This document shows, piece after piece, positions 8,976 to 15,872 of a DNA stretch of 34,725 nucleotides; position 1 is the first letter of the stretch, and each line of letters begins with the position of its first letter. Both the position numbers and the translations under genes were made by a program. The notes beneath the pieces were generated by a model. That model saw nothing but the letters and a program-made list of their open reading frames with translations. It ran no database searches and was not told where the DNA came from. The stretch comes from JBDTNQ01 sp039933635 (lineage in GTDB: Bacteria; Acidobacteriota; Vicinamibacteria; Vicinamibacterales; SCN-69-37). The DNA lies in assembly GCA_039933635.1 (NCBI GenBank), contig JBDTNQ010000035.1, forward strand, positions 1 through 34,725, given 5' to 3'.

Positions 8976-8985
8976 ACGGCCTGCC

Positions 8986-9539
8986 GTTCGTGGCCTGAAA
9001 CAGTCGCTCGCGGGCTACCGCGATGCCAAAGCCGTGGCGCCACGCACGTCGTACGCACGCGTGTACGCCACCATTCAGGGCAAGCCGAAACGATATCTGG
9101 GCCTCTACTCAATCGTCGAGAACGTCGACGACACGTTCGTGGCGTCGCACTATGGCGTGCCCGGCGGCACGCTCTTCAAGCCCGTCACGACGCGACTGTT
9201 CAACGACCTGGGCCGCGACTGGTCGAAGTACAACCAGTCGTACGATCCGAAGACGACCCTGACGGACGCCGACAAGCAGCGCATCTTCGACCTGTCCGAT
9301 CTGGTGACGCACTCCAGCGATGAGGTGTTTGCCGCGAAGCTGCCGCAGTTCGTCGATCTCGACCTGTTCGCGTGGCGCAGGAACCGCTCGAGGGGCGCGC
9401 CGATCTCTTCAGGCAGGCCGTCGCCGGCACTCCGTTCCCGCGCCCGTTTTACGGCGGAACGACGACGCCGATCAAGCCGTTCGTTCGTGTCCGCCAGGCG
9501 TCAGTGCTGAGGCAGTTGCAGGCGCTGGGTGGATCCTGA
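8986..9539 (+). pseudogene. Remnant of a CotH-kinase-family gene with internal deletion and frame change
   Basis: From about 8986 one frame reads LKQSLAGYRDAKAVAPRTSY, then YLGLYSIVENVDDTF, then GGTLFKPVTTRLFNDLGRDW, and on to AAKLPQFVDLDLFA. This is the conserved middle of CotH-family secreted kinases (GlY-x-x-vEnvD and ifKP-type motifs). Identity stops abruptly near 9370. A second frame then opens at about 9369-9375 and reads PFPRPFYGGTTTPIKPFV, then RVRQASVLRQLQALGGS, to a stop at 9537-9539. That ends like a CotH C-terminus (IKPFV-x-x-R-x-x-V-x-x-QL). The N-terminal signal and first domain, and the block with the catalytic aspartates that should follow FVDLD-x-FA, are both absent. The simplest reading is a 5' truncation plus an out-of-frame internal deletion. 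It is unlikely to be functional. Confidence 0.75.
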
Positions 9540-9651
9540 ACTTTATTTGAAAGCGTGAAACACCGGCAGCATGGCAGTTTTGCGGAGAGGAACGTCCGGG
9601 CCCATCGGCTTGACAGGCGAGGCACGCAGCGTTGTGATGGGGCAAGCGTCC

Positions 9652-10167
9652 ATGAAGGCATTCAGACAACTCGCTGCCGCATCCATCGTCACACTTGTCG
9701 CTGGCACCTCGGTCTTCGTGGCCGGCCGGGCGCCCGCAGCACAGGGCCTCACGCCGTCTGGCGAGGGGCTTCCGGACGCACCGGGCAAAGACGTCGTGGT
9801 GCGCATGTGCGGCGTGTGCCACGAGGCGCGGCGGGCGGCCTCGGTGCGCCTGACGCGCGATGGGTGGTCGTCGGTGATCGACGACATGGTGCGTCGCGGC
9901 GCCAAAGGATCCGATCAGGATGCCGAGACGGTCCTGGACTACCTCGCGACGAACTTCCTGGGCGAGGCGCCGCGGCCGTTGAACATCAACAGCGCCGCCC
10001 AGATCGATTTCGAGAGCGTCCTCGAGTTGCTGCGCCGCGAGGCGGCGGCCGTCGTCGCGTACCGCGAGAAGCACGGCGTATTCAAAAGCGTCGACGATCT
10101 CAAGAAGGTGCCGGGGCTCGATTTCAAGAAGATCGACAACAAGCGCGACCGCATAGTCGCGTTCTGA
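9652..10167 (+). CDS. Secreted heme-motif protein with C-terminal helix-hairpin-helix domain
   Basis: The 171-residue product has a signal peptide (about residues 1-31, cleavage near APAAQG), a single heme c attachment motif CGVCH at residues 53-57 in a short helical cytochrome-like domain (to about 104), and a C-terminal ComEA-like helix-hairpin-helix pair (LNINSAAQIDFESVLE to VPGLDFKKID, about 110-171). Small cytochrome-like domains of this kind serve in periplasmic electron transfer. HhH domains bind DNA in ComEA but also occur in exported proteins of unknown role. No distal Met ligand is obvious, so the heme could have an unusual axial ligand. The ATG at 9652 begins the signal peptide; the frame is open further upstream but not signal-like. 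It is followed 50 bp later by a bactofilin on the same strand. Confidence 0.75.
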   Translation: MKAFRQLAAASIVTLVAGTSVFVAGRAPAAQGLTPSGEGLPDAPGKDVVVRMCGVCHEARRAASVRLTRDGWSSVIDDMVRRGAKGSDQDAETVLDYLATNFLGEAPRPLNINSAAQIDFESVLELLRREAAAVVAYREKHGVFKSVDDLKKVPGLDFKKIDNKRDRIVAF

Positions 10168-10217
10168 CCCCAGGATCTGGTTTCAACGGCCCGCCGGTTC
10201 TGCCACAATCGAAGGCC

Positions 10218-10592
10218 ATGACGACGATCGGCAAGAACACGGCGGTCACGGGCGAGGTGCGCTCGACCGAGGACCTCACGATTGAAGGGCGCATCGATGG
10301 GCCCGTTCTTTGCGAGTCGAGCGCGGTGGTCGTCACGGCGTCCGCGCACGTGACCGGTGACATCATCGCGCGCGACATCACGGTGTTCGGACGGACGACG
10401 GGCCAGCTGGTCGCCACCGACACCGTCGATCTCCGCTCCGACGCAGTCGTCAGGGGCACTGTCGTCTCCGCGCGATTCATCCTGAACCCCGAGGCGCGGT
10501 TCGATGGACGCGTCGAACCGCAGCATCTCGAAGCGGCGCTTCGGGTGGCCCGGTACGAACAGAAGAAGCGGGACGCGGTCGGCGTCAGGTGA
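10218..10592 (+). CDS. Bactofilin
   Basis: The 124-residue protein consists almost entirely of the bactofilin (DUF583) right-handed beta-helix. It begins with TIGKNTAVTGEVRSTEDLTI and repeats about every 18 residues with G-x-(I/V) turns: IEGRIDGPV, AHVTGDIIARDI, GRTTGQLVATDTV, AVVRGTVVSARF, ARFDGRVE. Bactofilins polymerise without nucleotide into membrane-associated filaments that organise cell-shape and polar functions. The C-terminal tail (about residues 103-124) is charged and lacks a membrane anchor. The ATG at 10218 gives the canonical short N-terminus before the first strand. Length is typical for a minimal bactofilin. The upstream gene is 50 bp away. No LytM peptidase, a frequent bactofilin partner, is adjacent. 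Confidence 0.9.
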   Translation: MTTIGKNTAVTGEVRSTEDLTIEGRIDGPVLCESSAVVVTASAHVTGDIIARDITVFGRTTGQLVATDTVDLRSDAVVRGTVVSARFILNPEARFDGRVEPQHLEAALRVARYEQKKRDAVGVR

Positions 10593-10696
10593 AAGGAGTC
10601 ACAGGAGTTCGTTAGAGTCAGCTCAAGTCGCACCGGCGGTCTACCGATCGCCGTCAGGCGATTGTGGCGGCACCATGATGCCGTATCCTGGGCGCC

Positions 10697-11527
10697 GTGC
10701 GAACGTCACCTCTCCTCGTTCTCATTCTTCCGGTCGTCTTCGCGGCCGCTTGCCACAAGGGAAACAACACCTCGACGACGCCCACGCCGGTCACGCCGGG
10801 AGCGCCCACGGTTACGCAACTGAGCCTTTCTCCAGTGCAGGCACTGCAGAAGATGACCCAGTCGCAGCAGCTGACCGCCACGGCGACCCTCTCGGATGGC
10901 ACTTCGAACGTCGCTCAACCAACGTGGACGACCGACGCGCCGGCGGTCGTGTCGGTTAGCAGCACGGGAGTCGTCGGCGGACTCTCGCCCGGCCAGGCGA
11001 ACGTCTTCGCCGACTATCGGGGACAGCGCGCGACTGCGTCGGTCCGCATCGTTCCGGACTACGGTGGCGGCTGGAGCGGGGCTTTCTTCATCACCAACTG
11101 CCAGCTGAGCGGCGACTGGACGCGCACGACGGCGTGTGATGGAGAGGTCAGCTCCACCAACTGGAAATTGACGCTCGCGGCGACACAGGATGGCACGTCC
11201 GTCGCGGCAACGGTCATTTCCATCGTCGACATGCCGGTGGCAACGACCGGCGACCTCGCGGTGGACGGCACTCTGACATTGGCAGGAAGTTCGACCGTCA
11301 GGCTCGATGGGGACGACTGGACTGCACAGGTGACGGATTGGCAGACACGCACCATCACGGGCTCACAAGTCCGCGGGAAGTTCACCTTCCTGTTCGGTCT
11401 CCGCCAGTATCAAGGCGGTGTGCAGTGGACGTGCGAGATTCCCTACCTCGATCGCGCGTCGCTTCAGCCTCAACGGTCGCCGACGCTGTTCCCTGCGAGC
11501 CCCGCCTCGCATGCGGTGCGCCGCTAG
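10697..11527 (+). CDS. Lipoprotein with a bacterial Ig-like (Big_2) domain
   Basis: The 276-residue product starts at GTG 10697 and carries a lipoprotein signal with lipobox FAAAC (lipidated Cys19). A Thr/Pro linker leads to one Big_2-like domain at about residues 38-118: LTATATLSDGTSNVAQPTWTT, then VVSVSSTGVVGGLSPGQANV, then a closing strand ATASVRIV. The C-terminal part (about 120-255) is beta-rich, begins GGGWSGAFFITNCQLSGDW and has four cysteines that could pair. I do not recognise that second domain; it resembles other unknown domains that follow Ig-like modules in surface lipoproteins. No catalytic motif is visible. It probably sits on the outer membrane or in the periplasm as a binding or adhesion protein. 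The GTG is chosen because it starts the signal peptide and no ATG is in frame nearby. Confidence 0.75.
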   Translation: MRTSPLLVLILPVVFAAACHKGNNTSTTPTPVTPGAPTVTQLSLSPVQALQKMTQSQQLTATATLSDGTSNVAQPTWTTDAPAVVSVSSTGVVGGLSPGQANVFADYRGQRATASVRIVPDYGGGWSGAFFITNCQLSGDWTRTTACDGEVSSTNWKLTLAATQDGTSVAATVISIVDMPVATTGDLAVDGTLTLAGSSTVRLDGDDWTAQVTDWQTRTITGSQVRGKFTFLFGLRQYQGGVQWTCEIPYLDRASLQPQRSPTLFPASPASHAVRR

Positions 11528-11796
11528 CGACCGTCACGCGGTCGCGGACGCAATCCGCGCGATCTCATCGAGCGTTCGTTGCGAGGGACGCTGCCGCTGT
11601 CGGCGCCAACAGGTCGATCGTGTCCGGCGTCGTTGTCCCACCTGGGGCGATCGACAGGTCGCGACATGACATGGAGTGAACTCCGACGGACGATTTCGTC
11701 GCGGCGGGCCGATACTGCCGGATGGCATGTTTGGCGGCGGCGCGCTCTCGCGTTACATTGTCACCACTCAATTCAATGTGCGCGAAGGAGTCGGCC
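11528..11796 (+). other. Intergenic region with no gene recognised
   Basis: The 269 bases between the Ig-like lipoprotein and the large cytochrome protein hold no convincing coding sequence, RNA gene or long inverted repeat. The only useful element is the ribosome site GAAGGAG at 11783-11789, six bases before the ATG at 11797, which fixes the start of the next gene. Confidence 0.5.
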
Positions 11797-14607
11797 ATGC
11801 CCGCGACCTCTCTACGTCTGTCTCTTCTCGTACCGGTGACCGCAGCCGGACTCCTCACGACGGTGTCCCTGCTGGCGCAGGCGCCAGCCGGCAACGCCCC
11901 GCCTTCGCCGGCGGCAGCGGCCGCACAAACGGATGCCGGTGGGCGCGGCGCCGTTGCCGGTCCAGGTCGCGGCGGCGCAGGCCGTGGTGGTGCGACGGCG
12001 GAACCGGATTTCACGAAGAAGCCCTCCGTGCTGCCATTGCGCCCGGCTGAAGAGGCCAAGAAGATCTGGCTGCAGCCCGGGTTCACGCTCGACTCCGTGC
12101 TCGCCGATCCCGACATCGAGGAGTCGGCGCAGATTGCCTTTGACGGCAACGGCCGCCTGTTCGTTCTCGAGTTGCGCAGCTACATGCAGGACGCTGATGG
12201 TGGCGGCACGCTCGCGCCGGTGGGACGGGTGTCGCGGCACGAAGACCGTGACAACGACGGCGTGTACGAGACGCACACGGTGTTCGTCGACAAGCTCGTG
12301 TTTCCGCGGTTTGTGCTGCCGTTCGGCGCCGACGCGATTCTGACGAAGGAGTCGAACGCCGACGAGGTGTGGAAGTACACGGACACCAACGGCGACGGTG
12401 TGGCCGACAAGAAGGATCTGTTCGCCACCGGGCTCGGGCGCCTGGCCAACGTGGAACACCAGGAGAGCCACTTCATGTGGGGCATGGATAACTGGATCTA
12501 CAGCACCTACAACCAGGTGCGGATCCGGTGGACGCCCGGCGGCATTCTGCGGGAGCCCACGGGGGCCAACGGCGCTCAGTGGGGCGTAACGCAGGACAAC
12601 TACGGCAAGCCCTGGTTTCAGTCGGGGGCCAGCGGCATGCCCGGCTACTTCGAGTTTCCCGTGGTCTACGGCAACTTCCAGAACCCCGATCGTTTCGAAC
12701 CCGACTTGAACATCACGTGGGGCGCGCCGGTCCGGTTGGCCGACATGCAGGGCGGCATGAACTCGGTCCGCATGCCTGACGGTTCGCTCGCGCGCGCGAC
12801 TGGCTCGGCGGGCAACGACGTGTACCGCGGCGATCGGCTGCCGAAAGACATGATCGGCGACTACTTCTACGGTGAGACCGTGGCGCGCATCGTGCGACGT
12901 CTGCATCCCGTGAAGACCGAGGGCCTCACGCAACTGCGGAACGTCTACCCGTTGTCCGAGTTCATCCGATCGACCGATCCGCTGTTTCGGCCGGTGGACA
13001 TGACGACCGCGCCGGACGGCACGATGTACATCACGGACATGTATCGCGGGATCATTCAGGAGTCGCAGTGGTCCGGCCCGGGCACCTACCTGCGGCAGCG
13101 CATCAATCAGTACGACCTCGACAAGGTCGTCCGGCATGGGCGCATCTGGCGGCTGAGCTACGAGGGCATCGGCCGGCGGACGACACAGCCGCGGATGTTG
13201 AACGAGACCGCCGCGCAGTTGGTCACGCACCTCACCGATCCCAACGGCTGGTGGCGCGATACCGCGCAGCAGCTGATCGTCATCAAGCAGGACAAGTCGG
13301 TCGTGCCGGCGCTCAAGGCGATGGCGCGAACGTCGACCAACCAACTCGCGCGGATCCACGCGCTGTGGACCCTCGAAGGCCTGGCCGCGGCCGACGCGCC
13401 GCTCGTGCGTGAGTTCATGGCGTCGCCCGATCCCCAGATCCGCCAACAGGGAATTCGGGTGAGCGAGACCCTCTACAAGGCCGGCGATCGGTCGTTCGGC
13501 AACGACTGGAAGGCGATGACGAAAGACGCCGACGTCGACGTCGTGCTTCAGGCGCTGCTCACGATCAATCTACTGAAGGTGACCGACGCGAAGACGGTCA
13601 TCGAGACCACGAAGGCCTCGAACCAGACGAAAGGTGTCCAACTCGTCACGGGCCTCATCCTGAATCCCCCGGCCGGCCGTGGCGGCGGCGGTGCAGGCGC
13701 CCCGGCGTCCACGCGAACCGCGGCCGAGGAGGCCGTGCTCGCGCGCGGCCAGACGGTCTACACCGAGTTGTGCTTTGCCTGCCACGGTGACGATGGCCGC
13801 GGCGCGGCGAAGGATGGGTCTCCGTTGGCGATGGCGCCGTCGCTCGCGGGATCGACGCGGGTGCTGGGACACCGCGATCATGTGATCAAGGTCCTGCTGC
13901 ACGGCCTGACGGGCCCACTCGGCGGTAACACCTACAGCGAAGTGATGATTCCGATGGGACAGCAGACGGATGAGTGGATCGCGGCCGCGGGATCCTATGT
14001 CCGAAACGCCTTCGGCAACCGCGCGTCGTTCATCACGGCGTCGGACGTCGCGCGCGTGCGCGAGGCGACACGTGATCGGAAGACGAGCTGGACCGCAGCG
14101 GAGCTGGAGGCCTCGCTGCCGCGCCAGGTCGTGGTGGACAGCAGCTGGAAGTTCTCAGCGAGCCACAATCCGGCGATCGCCAACTATGCCGTCAGCATTC
14201 AGCCGTGGACGTCGGGTGTGGCCCAGGCTCCAGGCGTCTGGCTGCAGGTCGAGCTGGCGCAACCCGTCTCGTTGACGGAGGTCCAGTTCGAATCGAGCGC
14301 GCTGGCCGTCGATCCCGATCCGATCGTGCCGGGCCAGCCGCCTCGGTCCGGCGGTGGCGCCCGCGGCGCCGGGCCCGTCGGACCGACGCCATCGATCGGC
14401 TATCCGCGCGGTTACCAGGTCCAGGTGTCGCTCGATGGGACGTCGTGGAGCGCGCCCGTCGCCCAGGGCGCCGGCGCCAGTGCGTTCACCAGCATCGTGT
14501 TCGCGCCCGCGCGCGCGAAGTTCGTGCGGATGACCGCCACCGCCGCGGCGGCAGACGCGCCGTTGACCATTCAGCGTCTGCGGTTGTACGAGGTCGCGGC
14601 GAAGTGA
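11797..14607 (+). CDS. Large secreted protein: DUF7133-type propeller, HEAT repeats, cytochrome c and discoidin-like domain
   Basis: The 936-residue product has a signal peptide (about 1-28) and a Gly/Arg/Ala-rich linker (47-67). A sorbosone-dehydrogenase-like propeller of the PVC/DUF7133 type follows (about 88-460; for example QIAFDGNGRLFVLELRSYM and GNDVYRGDRLPKDMIGDYFY), then HEAT-like helices (about 467-623). A class I cytochrome c domain has CFACH at 659-663 and a likely distal Met720 in MIPMGQQ. An F5/8 type C-like C-terminus (about 776-936) includes WLQVELAQPVSLTEVQFES. Further Gly-rich linkers separate the HEAT from the heme domain (about 624-642) and interrupt the discoidin part (about 848-865). 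These proteins are thought to oxidise or bind sugars or polysaccharides outside the cell and pass electrons to the heme; the substrate is unknown. GAAGGAG at 11783-11789 supports this start. A tandem hairpin array follows the stop. Confidence 0.85.
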   Translation: MPATSLRLSLLVPVTAAGLLTTVSLLAQAPAGNAPPSPAAAAAQTDAGGRGAVAGPGRGGAGRGGATAEPDFTKKPSVLPLRPAEEAKKIWLQPGFTLDSVLADPDIEESAQIAFDGNGRLFVLELRSYMQDADGGGTLAPVGRVSRHEDRDNDGVYETHTVFVDKLVFPRFVLPFGADAILTKESNADEVWKYTDTNGDGVADKKDLFATGLGRLANVEHQESHFMWGMDNWIYSTYNQVRIRWTPGGILREPTGANGAQWGVTQDNYGKPWFQSGASGMPGYFEFPVVYGNFQNPDRFEPDLNITWGAPVRLADMQGGMNSVRMPDGSLARATGSAGNDVYRGDRLPKDMIGDYFYGETVARIVRRLHPVKTEGLTQLRNVYPLSEFIRSTDPLFRPVDMTTAPDGTMYITDMYRGIIQESQWSGPGTYLRQRINQYDLDKVVRHGRIWRLSYEGIGRRTTQPRMLNETAAQLVTHLTDPNGWWRDTAQQLIVIKQDKSVVPALKAMARTSTNQLARIHALWTLEGLAAADAPLVREFMASPDPQIRQQGIRVSETLYKAGDRSFGNDWKAMTKDADVDVVLQALLTINLLKVTDAKTVIETTKASNQTKGVQLVTGLILNPPAGRGGGGAGAPASTRTAAEEAVLARGQTVYTELCFACHGDDGRGAAKDGSPLAMAPSLAGSTRVLGHRDHVIKVLLHGLTGPLGGNTYSEVMIPMGQQTDEWIAAAGSYVRNAFGNRASFITASDVARVREATRDRKTSWTAAELEASLPRQVVVDSSWKFSASHNPAIANYAVSIQPWTSGVAQAPGVWLQVELAQPVSLTEVQFESSALAVDPDPIVPGQPPRSGGGARGAGPVGPTPSIGYPRGYQVQVSLDGTSWSAPVAQGAGASAFTSIVFAPARAKFVRMTATAAAADAPLTIQRLRLYEVAAK

Positions 14608-14616
14608 CGGGCCGTA

Positions 14617-14638
14617 CCCCGGACCTGAAGGTCCGGGG
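14617..14638. repeat. Perfect palindrome (hairpin) 3' of the cytochrome gene
   Basis: Arms CCCCGGACCT (14617-14626) and AGGTCCGGGG (14629-14638) are perfectly complementary around GA. It lies 9 bp after the stop at 14607. The same ten-base arms recur at 20815-20836. It could act as a transcription terminator or RNA-stabilising hairpin, but no T-run follows. Confidence 0.8.
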
Positions 14639-14695
14639 CTCCACGGAGTGAGTCGGGACTCCACGGAGAGAGTCCGGGCCTCACCGGGGGAGTCC
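14636..14695. repeat. Three degenerate tandem repeats, the second and third able to form small hairpins
   Basis: Three units of 19-21 bp follow one another: GGGCTCCACGGAGTGAGTC (14636-14654), a 21-bp unit at 14655-14675 with GGACTC at its start and GAGTCC at its end, and a 20-bp unit at 14676-14695 ending GGGGGAGTCC. The ends of unit 2 pair perfectly and those of unit 3 partly. Together with the palindrome just upstream they fill the gap between the convergent cytochrome and GntR genes. They are too short and too irregular to be CRISPR. Confidence 0.6.
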
Positions 14696-14759
14696 GGTCT
14701 CGACTGGTGGCGTCCGAGCGGCGGTGGGTTCCGATGGTGTGAATGGAGCCCTGCGGCGG

Positions 14760-15533
14760 CTACGCTTTGAGCCGGGACGCGGACGTCGACCCCGACCTCG
14801 CGCGGCCCGCGGTGTCGACGCCGGTCGATGCCGCCGAACGAAGCACGAAGGCGCGGGCCTCGTCGAAGTGCAGGGTGATCCTGCGGCGTGCCTCCACGGG
14901 GTTGCGCTTTCCGATCGCGTCGGCGATCGCCAGGTGAATCTGGGCCACGCGCCGGCGCTCGGATTTGGAGCTCCGGCTGTCGAAGCCGGCCCGAATCGTC
15001 TGTCCAAGCGACTCGAACAGCGCGCTGCTGATCAATTCGAAGAGCGGGTTTCCGGTGGCGCGCCCGAGAATCTCATGGAAGCGGATGTCGGCGTTCGTGA
15101 ACCGCTGCCGCTTCTCCAGCGACCCGCGCATGATGATGGCCTCACGCCTGAGGCCGACGACGTCCTCCTCGGTGCGTTGTAGCGCCGCCAGTTCCGCCGC
15201 TCTCACCTCAATCGAATACCGGAGATCGAGCACCTGTGCGGGCGTCGCTTGGTCGGTGTGAAGCGCGTGCAAGAGGAACTGGGCGAAGCCCCGGTTGCTC
15301 AGGCGGCCCACCCGCGGGGATCGGCCGTTGCCGATGTCGAGCACGCCGGCGGTCTTCAGCGCGCGATAGGCCTCGCGGACGACGCTGCGGCTGACGTGCA
15401 GTGCCTCACTGATTTGACCTTCGGACGGGATTTCGGCGCCGCACGCGAGACGGTGGCGACGGGTGTAGTCGATCAGGTACTGGACCACGTGATCGGAAAG
15501 GTTTGCCGACGCCAGCGGGGGCGTGCCACGCAT
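14760..15533 (-). CDS. GntR-family (FadR subfamily, FCD domain) transcriptional regulator
   Basis: The 257-residue protein has an N-terminal winged helix (about residues 12-78; EIPSEGQISEALHVSRSVVR is the GntR helix-turn-helix) and a C-terminal all-helical FCD effector domain (about 98-235). The FCD metal site is complete: Asp149 and His153 in NADIRFHEIL, His200 in QIHLAIADAI and His222 in ITLHFDEA. FCD regulators with this site usually bind organic or sugar acids near a Zn2+ or Ni2+ ion. It is divergent from the TonB-dependent receptor, and three 13-bp palindromes lie between them, so it probably controls itself and the receptor. A TATACT hexamer only 9 bases upstream of the ATG suggests a leaderless or nearly leaderless transcript. 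The extra C-terminal 25 residues are low complexity. The inducer is unknown; a sugar acid is a reasonable guess from gene context. Confidence 0.88.
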   Translation of the reverse strand: MRGTPPLASANLSDHVVQYLIDYTRRHRLACGAEIPSEGQISEALHVSRSVVREAYRALKTAGVLDIGNGRSPRVGRLSNRGFAQFLLHALHTDQATPAQVLDLRYSIEVRAAELAALQRTEEDVVGLRREAIIMRGSLEKRQRFTNADIRFHEILGRATGNPLFELISSALFESLGQTIRAGFDSRSSKSERRRVAQIHLAIADAIGKRNPVEARRRITLHFDEARAFVLRSAASTGVDTAGRARSGSTSASRLKA

Positions 15534-15541
15534 GTCCGCAA

Positions 15542-15547
15542 AGTATA
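15542..15547 (-). promoter_or_regulatory. Candidate -10 element of the GntR gene
   Basis: On the minus strand this reads TATACT and ends 8 bases from the start codon at 15533. Transcription would start almost at the ATG. No good -35 match lies 16-18 bp upstream, so the call rests on the -10 hexamer alone. Confidence 0.4.
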
Positions 15548-15580
15548 CGCGGCCCGTCCGGTCGCGCGGAAGGTCCAGGC

Positions 15581-15595
15581 ACCTATCGCATAGGT
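15581..15595. promoter_or_regulatory. Operator-like palindrome O1
   Basis: ACCTATCGCATAGGT: a perfect 15-bp dyad with pattern CCTAT-N3-ATAGG, centred at 15588, in the GntR/receptor intergenic region. Size and symmetry fit a GntR dimer site. Confidence 0.65.
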
Positions 15596-15604
15596 CATGG
15601 TAAG

Positions 15605-15617
15605 CCTGTCACATAGG
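15605..15617. promoter_or_regulatory. Operator-like palindrome O2 (one mismatch)
   Basis: CCTGTCACATAGG matches CCTAT-N3-ATAGG except for one base in the left arm. Its centre at 15611 is exactly 23 bp from O1 and 23 bp from O3. Confidence 0.6.
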
Positions 15618-15627
15618 TTACGGACAT

Positions 15628-15640
15628 CCTATCCGATAGG
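15628..15640. promoter_or_regulatory. Operator-like palindrome O3
   Basis: CCTATCCGATAGG has perfect CCTAT/ATAGG arms and is centred at 15634. It ends 14 bp upstream of the candidate -35 element of the receptor gene. Confidence 0.65.
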
Positions 15641-15654
15641 TATGAGGAAAACTC

Positions 15655-15683
15655 TTTACTCCTGCCAGCGTCGCCAGTAGAAT
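15655..15683 (+). promoter_or_regulatory. Candidate sigma70 promoter of the TonB-dependent receptor
   Basis: TTTACT at 15655-15660 and TAGAAT at 15678-15683 are separated by 17 bp, close to the TTGACA-N17-TATAAT consensus. They lie just downstream of O3. If used, the mRNA would have a leader of about 180 bases before the ATG at 15873. Confidence 0.5.
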
Positions 15684-15872
15684 CCCGCCGATCCGAAATC
15701 GCTTACATCCCACGCCGGCTTGCACGCGTGTCGCGTCGCCCCCCAGGCCCTTGCACTTCCGGGGGTGGCGCTCACCCGCACCAGGCGCGCGCCGCCGGGG
15801 CGGACGGCGTCGGTGTAATCGATATCGGTCGATGGATGTTCGATGGGAGCGATCCGGAGGAGAGGTTCAACG
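15684..15872 (+). other. Putative GC-rich 5' leader of the receptor gene
   Basis: This is the 189-base stretch between the candidate promoter and the receptor start. It contains complementary C-run/G-run segments (CCCCCC near 15740 and GGGGG near 15760) that could fold, and ends with a strong ribosome site, GGAGGAGAGG at 15856-15865. I do not recognise a known riboswitch and see no convincing coding sequence. Confidence 0.4.

Noticed and set aside
9320..9550. Possible small Arg-rich proteins in alternative frames after the CotH fragment
   Set aside because: The residues in two of the three frames are low-complexity Arg/Ser/Ala typical of out-of-frame GC-rich DNA; the third frame matches a CotH C-terminus, so the region is better read as a pseudogene.
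11812..13446. A long open frame (over 500 codons) on the minus strand opposite the large cytochrome protein
   Set aside because: Its translation is Arg/His/Val-rich without any domain, and the plus-strand protein has clear motifs throughout. High GC content makes such antisense frames common; similar ones lie opposite the PFK, gnd and NHL genes.
14617..14700. Possible CRISPR array downstream of the cytochrome gene
   Set aside because: Units are about 20 bp, contiguous with no spacers, and degenerate; no cas genes are present.
15684..15872. Possible riboswitch in the receptor leader
   Set aside because: GC-rich pairing is possible but no conserved aptamer core is recognisable, and the transcription start is itself only predicted.
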